Shown: positions 58,624 through 64,000 of the stretch, piece after piece
Numbering within the stretch: the stretch's first letter is position 1
Layout: each line of letters opens with the position of its first letter
Assembly (NCBI GenBank): GCA_963693085.1
Contig: OY856413.1
Coordinates: 749,300,056-749,364,055, forward strand
Source: Alisma plantago-aquatica
Taxonomy: Eukaryota > Streptophyta > Magnoliopsida > Alismatales > Alismataceae
Length of the DNA: 64,000 nt
Direction: 5' to 3'
The notes under the pieces: model-generated
The model's input: only the letters and a program-made list of their open reading frames with translations
The model's database searches: none
Told to the model about the DNA's origin: nothing
Made by a program: the position numbers and the translations under genes

Positions 58624-61267
58624 GATAGGAGGAATTACCTTATAAAGGTGAAATATTTCATGTGGTTGATTATATGCAACCTAATTGTAAGCTATGTATT
58701 TAGCATTAGACAAGTCCATATCATTAAAGATAGTTGGACAATTCTAATGTGTGGCCTATGCATTATATGCTAAAGGTGAGAGATTAGTGATGGAATGTAT
58801 TAAAAGGTAAATACCTTCATACAAGATAAGATGGTTAACTCAAGAGAGTCTTAAATGATGAGAAAGTGATACATTAAAATATGATAGTTATCACATTCAA
58901 CACTTCAAGGATTATATACCTTGTGACACTCCAAATCCAATATAATTGGGTAAGAAACATATGAGGTGTGTTATGCAACTATTACAATAAAATGTAATGA
59001 GTTGATGCACTTTGATAAGTGTTAATTAATGTACCTTGAGAATGGGGTTAAGCCAAATTGATGAGTATGATGTAGTCATACCATGATGAGGATGAGAAAT
59101 GAACTCATACCTTGAATTGATGATCATTAATGCTATATGATGAAAGTAATGATCTTGAATAATCATTTATGATATCTTTGAATGCCCCAGAGGTATGGAA
59201 TAATGAATTAAGGGTTAGATAGATAATATAATCATGAAACTCTAAATTAATGAGAAATGGGGAACCCTAACCCTAATTTGGGTAAAGGGAATGAAAAGCC
59301 CTATTTGATAGTAAACCCTAATTCCTGGTAAAGGAATAATGGTGTTACTATTGTATCACAAGATGTGATGAATAACTTGTATGATTGTCATCATGTCTAA
59401 TAACCATGCAGGTATTATGAGATGATGAAGATAGCCAGGTTTGAGCTGTGACATTTATATAATAAATGTTGTTTGGCCTTATGTGCCTTAATGTTGATGT
59501 TGCTTAGTAAAAGCAACGAATGTGCATGGATTTTATGAGTCATATGAGTAAGTTGTTGCCTAGAAAGAGGTGATAAGATATCTTCTGGCCTTGTGAGCCA
59601 TGTGTGATACTTGTGTAACAAGTATCATGAATGCCTTGGTCAGATGACCTGAAGGTGATAGTTACCTAATAGACGGTAATGTTGCTCAAAGATGAGTTAA
59701 GGGTTTGAATACCCATAAACATATGATTATGGTAATGAGATTGTGAAGGGATGATAATTCCCAGTATTGAAATGAGGGACTGAGTTCCCAAGGTCTTTGA
59801 AAGACTGATAAGTAATTAATGAAAGTGGTACATGTCTCTTTATAGCATTGTTGTAATAAGTCTTGTTTGAGAACTTGGCTGATGCTAAAAGAATATGAAA
59901 ATGTACTTAATTAATCAAGTGAAATATGTTCATGTAGAGCCCTGACCATGGATCCATCATCGTCAGGAATAGGTGATGGTGAAACGGGTGCTCCGCGGCA
60001 AAACCCAGAACGCATATTTTGAATATGTGGGGGTAAATGGGTGAAAATATCCTTACGTCCAGTGAAGAGATTGAGGGAAGGTAAACAACAAACCTCTCAA
60101 TCCTTCATGTGTCAGGATGAATGTATCACAAATCTCCTGATGATTGGGACAAATGTCGTACACATCTCCCAATAATACTTAATTTCGGGTCGAGGAGATA
60201 AACATTAAATCTCTCGATGGCCGATGAGAGTGCAGTTGACGCTGTAACTCTATAGCGAAGTTCTAGTATACCATGGAAAGCTAATTTGAGCAGTTAACAT
60301 AAGTCCTGCTTGTGGTCCCGTACTGACCGGGATGTGAGAGGTCATGGGAATCTAGCTCTTCCATTGACCTATGTATGGTACCTATTTCGACTTTGCAGTG
60401 GTCGGTTGGAGTATGAGCGGTATTCCTCATCTCCTCAAGGCATAAGTGTGATTGTAAAATGAAATCAGTCATATAGCATGTTTGCTTAAGGATTGAATAT
60501 GGAAATTCATTGGCTGATGTTGTATTTCTTTTATATAACTCTAGTTCATTGATGTTATTCATATTTATTTGTATTCATTACAAGTAGATGGATGAACTAT
60601 GATTCTACCATGAGTAGATGCTATGTTCTCCTTGGGAAAGGAGATTACTTCACCTTGTTCATACAGTGATTTACCTGCTGTAAATTATTTATAAATCCTT
60701 CTACTCAGTTTAATTTAATAAACTGCTATAACAATGTTTTGGCGGAGAGTTATATCTCCCACTGGGGCAATTTACAATTATCTCACCCCCATGGGATCCA
60801 ACTTCTTAGGTGGACGCGGACCAAGAAGCAAAAATCCTATTGTAGGGAAAGGACAGCAGCAATAATATCATGGATAGTAGTGAGATCTCAGGTGGATATA
60901 TTGTTTGTCAAGTTATGTAATTAGATAGTCCTATATGTCATCTCTGTACTCTCAGGTCCTCGGAGTTTTTAGTCAGTGTTTTAATGAATCGTTTGAGGTT
61001 TTGGCTTGATGCCTCGAGATTCGTATGTTGTCTGTATATAATGTTTATAAGGCAGCTGATGTTGTAATCTCTAAAAAGAGATGGTACAGGTTATGTAGGT
61101 TTGAACCAGAATGTAAATGTTATAATAATAATGGTTCATGATGGAAAATATTTCCTATGTGTGGATCTCTTTGCAAAAAGTTTTAATTTTTAGTGATTTT
61201 CAGTAATCCTCTGCAAATGATTTGCTTCTGCTTAAGTAAATCTTGTTTTTGTGAGTTGGATGCCACA

Positions 61268-61272
61268 TATCC
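61268..61272. repeat. target-site duplication TATCC, right copy
   Basis: Partner of 44100-44104, directly after the terminal CA of the nested element. Confidence 0.95.
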
Positions 61273-62690
61273 ATAGGCAAAGATGAAGACTTCCTACTCA
61301 AAGCATCTGCTATGACATTCACCTTTCCTGGATTATAATCAATCATGTAGTCATAGTCTTTAATTAACTCCATCTAGTGATGCTATCTCATATTCAACTC
61401 CTATTGTGAAAAGATATAATTCAGGTTCTTGTGATCCATGCAAATCTGACACTTCTCCTCATATAGGTAGTGCCTCCAAATCTTCAAATCATGAACTACA
61501 ACAGATTACTCCAAATCGTGGGTCAGGTAATTCTCCTTGTGTTTCTTAAGCTATCGGGAAGCAAAAGAAACCAACTTCTTTTCCTGCATAAGCACACAAC
61601 CCAAGCCATTCCTGGACACATAAAAAAAGACTATGTATCCTTTTCTTTTCTCAGGGATGACCAGAACTAGTGCACTTGTCAAATTCTCCTTCAAAGTCTA
61701 AAAATCATGTTGGCATCTATCATCCCAGATGAACGATACCTCCTTCCTTGTCAACTTTGTTAGAGGTAAAGTGATAGCACTGTAATCCTTGATAAACCTC
61801 CGGTAATAGCCTACCAAACCTAGAAAACTACACACTTCTATCGACATCTTTGGATTTCCTACTTTGTCATCAATTCCACCTTCTTGGGATCCACACGTAC
61901 TCCCTCAACATATATGACATGCCCCAGGAAAGCTATCTTCTTCAACCAGAACTCACACTTGCTAAACTTGGCATAAAGTTGATGTTGTCTTAGTACAGTT
62001 AATGCCTAACAAAGATGTTGTTCATGTTGTTGATTGTGATGACTGTATATCAAGATGTCATCTATGAAGACCACCACAAACTGATCAAGAAACGGCCAAA
62101 ACACTCTTTTCATCAAATCCATGAATGTGTTTGGTGCATTGGTTAGCCCAAACGGCATAAACACGAACTCGTAGTGACCATACCTCATCCTAAAAGCTGA
62201 CTTAGGTATGTCATTCTCCTTGATCCTCAACTGATGATATCTTGATCTCAGGTCTATCTTCAAGAACATTGTCGGGCCACACAACTAATCAAATAGGTCA
62301 TCTATCCTCGATAAGGGATACTTATTCTTTATCGTCACCTTGTTCAGTTGTTAGTAGTCTATGTACAACCTCATAGACCCGTCCTTATTTTTCATGAACA
62401 TCACCAGAGCACCCCATGGTGACGTACTCGGCCTGACAAAACCTTTGTCAAGCATTTATTGCAACCATCTCTTCAACTTTGCCATTTCTATCGAAGCCAT
62501 CATGTACGGTGTCTGAGCTATCGGTTGCATTCCAGAAACCAGATTGATCTCAAAATCAAGCTCTTGGGGTGGGGGAACACCTGGAAACTCCTAAGGAAAC
62601 ACATTCTCGAACTCTCTGACAACTGGAACCTCCTGAATACTAGGACTCCTTACCTTAGTATCCAACAAATGTGCCAAGAATGCCTCGCAA
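61273..62690 (-). pseudogene. reverse transcriptase and RNase H remnant of element B
   Basis: On the minus strand an open frame at 62006-62284 carries [30 protein letters not shown] and the catalytic FIDDILIYS (near 62045-62072). Upstream (62290-62470) is the rest of the palm with stops; downstream (62000-61280) is RNase H, ending with YNPGKVNVIADALSRKSS just before the nested insertion. Small indels and stops are present (for example near 61540-61620). It is collinear with 1960-3260 of element A. Confidence 0.85.
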
Positions 62691-62692
62691 CC

Positions 62693-63480
62693 CTATTTCA
62701 AGAGCTTCCCTACCACCATGGCCAATACCAGACACGACATAAGAATATTCCTATCTCCTTGGAAGATCCACATCTTACAACCATCTATAAATGTCACATG
62801 TTTAGAACTACAATCCAAGACCACTCTATACTTCTCCAAGGTGTTCATTTCAAGGATTACATCGAACCCATTCACGTCAAGTGGTATGAGATCCAGTTGA
62901 ATGATGTGTCTTGAAAAGGAGAGGAAACAGAAAGGACACACCTCCTGCAACACTACAAAACCAACGAACGAGGTTTCTAACAACATTCTATTATTCTTAT
63001 GACTAATAGGAAAACCTATAGCCTCTCTAAGCTTCTTCTCCTCCTCTATGGCCCACCAGTGTCTAGCACTCCCCTTCAGAAGGTACACTACATGCTTCAC
63101 CTTATCCACTTCGGGGGTACTAAGGATCTCAAAGGCTTTCTAATGCTCAGTAAGCTACATATCCGCATCTTTTGGATCAGCCATCCCAGCATATTTCAAA
63201 GATGCAACCCAGTGAAGCCACTTAAAATTCTTCCTAGTACTCAAAGATTCAGTATGGGGAACCAACACCCTAGGCTGAGGTGCATGCATCTTGTCCGCCA
63301 TATGAGTCATAGTAGCCATAAACTGCCCAAAAAGAGATTCACATACATGATTTTCAATCATGGCTGGGTCAAAATGGGGGACTCAGGAACCTGATCATCT
63401 CGTGCCTGGTTCCCTACACCACCACCTGGTGCAGAAACACTGCTCTCAACAACGTGTTCTTTGTATTCTCCAAAAATCTT
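62693..63480 (-). pseudogene. gag-protease remnant of element B with internal deletion
   Basis: On the minus strand the N-terminal gag block (ESLFGQFMATMTHMADKM near 63320) and the HWW block (63040-63070) are present. The open frame 62693-63109 then passes directly from gag HWWAIEEEKK into the C-terminal half of protease (GFPISHKNN ... GFDVIL-MNTLEKY). Compared with element A, about 870 bases are missing, removing the second half of gag, the zinc knuckle and the protease Asp-Ser-Gly active site. The fused 138-codon frame is probably accidental. Confidence 0.85.
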
Positions 63481-63612
63481 TAAGCTTTCTCTTCTTCTTT
63501 TGCATAAGCAGAAGTCACTATAAGATAGGTTAGAGGACACAAGAACAGATACAAACCCTAGTCCTAGGTCCATGTAGACTCAGCAAACCTAAAGCTCTAA
63601 CACCAACCTAAT

Positions 63613-64000
63613 TGTGATGCCCCATGCCACACAAAGTGAGATTACTCAAAACTTAACTGTGGAAGAAAGATTAAACAAACATGTTACTAGAAAATACTGA
63701 AAGTTAAAACCATTTTCATAAAACTGCCAAATAGTAAAAGTCTTTACATATGAGTCCTTTCATGTCACAAGGAACTTACTATGAGTGTCATCAGTCTGTT
63801 ATAAGAAAACTTGTTCTAGAACATATATACATATATCCACCACAACTATGCAAAAAAAGGGCACACAAGGCAACCATATATTGAAAGAACGTCTACAAAA
63901 CATTCCCAAAGACCCGAGTGTACAAGGACGACTCTAGGACTCTAACGATAAAAAGAAATCCAACAACACTTCCAATCTTGTCATCTATTGTCTTTCTTAT
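63613..64000 (-). repeat. 5' LTR of element B (partial, runs off the window)
   Basis: On the minus strand the LTR ends GGGGCATCACA at 63613, followed by a degraded primer site (TTGGTGTTAGAGC, about 63591-63604). Bases 63865-64000 match 39080-39215 of the 3' LTR. The remaining ~3 kb lies beyond the window. Confidence 0.85.

Larger units (their letters stand above)
44105..61267 (+). mobile_element. long-LTR Tekay-derived non-autonomous retrotransposon, nested in element B
   Basis: A 17,163-bp element bounded by TATCC duplications. Its 5' LTR (44105-50193) is 6.1 kb and its 3' LTR (52127-61267) is 9.1 kb because of a 578-bp duplication and a LINE insertion. Only 1,933 bases lie between, holding a primer site and short relics of Tekay-like gag, protease and spacer. 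LTRs are about 97% alike over the first 125 bases I aligned by eye, so insertion is younger than the LARD. With no usable pol, the element must have been mobilised in trans or have lost its genes after insertion. Confidence 0.92.
52127..61267 (+). repeat. 3' LTR of the nested long-LTR element (9.1 kb with insertions)
   Basis: It runs TGTAACATCC to GATGCCACA and is collinear with the 5' LTR, except for a 578-bp tandem duplication (53838-54993) and a LINE (55993-58623). Removing both gives a length close to the 5' LTR. TATCC follows at 61268. Confidence 0.93.
39075..64000 (-). mobile_element. Tekay/Del-like Ty3/gypsy element B (minus strand), split by a 17.2 kb insertion
   Basis: Same family as element A, inverted. 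Read on the minus strand: 5' LTR (from 63613 to beyond the window edge), gag/protease, reverse transcriptase and RNase H (to 61273), the 17.2 kb insertion, integrase and chromodomain (44104-42552), then the 3' LTR (42513 down to about 39075). The halves join cleanly once 44105-61267 and one TATCC copy are removed. The left end of the 3' LTR lacks about 250 bases present at 63613-63860. Coding regions have stops and an internal deletion, so it is dead. Confidence 0.9.

Overview
This window is plant nuclear DNA, most likely from a flowering plant with a repeat-rich genome. It holds chromodomain (Tekay/Del-type) Ty3/gypsy elements, an Athila/Tat-type remnant, a Ty1/copia element, a Cassandra-type TRIM with its 5S rRNA-like segment, an L1-type LINE with an RNase H domain, and tRNA-derived SINEs. 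The only convincing host gene is an intronless serine O-acetyltransferase at 35224-36240 (+). The species cannot be fixed from the sequence; an early-diverging angiosperm is a guess.

Layout. (1) 1-8845: a decayed plus-strand Tekay-like element (A), from the tail of its 5' LTR through stop-riddled gag-pol to a ~4 kb 3' LTR. (2) 9413-26550: a minus-strand LARD-like element with ~5 kb LTRs around a 0.8 kb non-coding interior. Its 3' LTR carries a short SINE absent from the sister LTR. Its 5' LTR is split by a Cassandra TRIM (17279-23949, target duplication CCATC), whose own 5' LTR is broken inside the 5S-like segment by a truncated Ty1/copia element. (3) 26551-34940: mostly unassigned AT-rich DNA with an Athila/Tat integrase relic (about 30.3-31.1 kb, minus), an island of GGTACC/GTGCCACC dyads and one SINE-like sequence. 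(4) 34950-36240: the GC-rich gene with a TATA box and an ATG-free leader, followed by a tiny 12-bp inverted-repeat element. (5) 39075-64000: a minus-strand Tekay-like element (B), same family as A, split at its RNase H/integrase boundary by a 17.2 kb plus-strand element (44105-61267, target duplication TATCC) with 6.1 kb LTRs and a relic interior. The latter's 3' LTR contains a 578-bp tandem duplication and a 5'-truncated LINE.

No operon-like or multi-gene system is present. The transferase gene would make O-acetylserine for cysteine synthesis. Everything else is transposon history that can be ordered by nesting. The most unusual signal is that five unrelated retroelement groups here each carry an island of short inverted-repeat dyads with a family-specific consensus but a shared CGGT/ACCG core.
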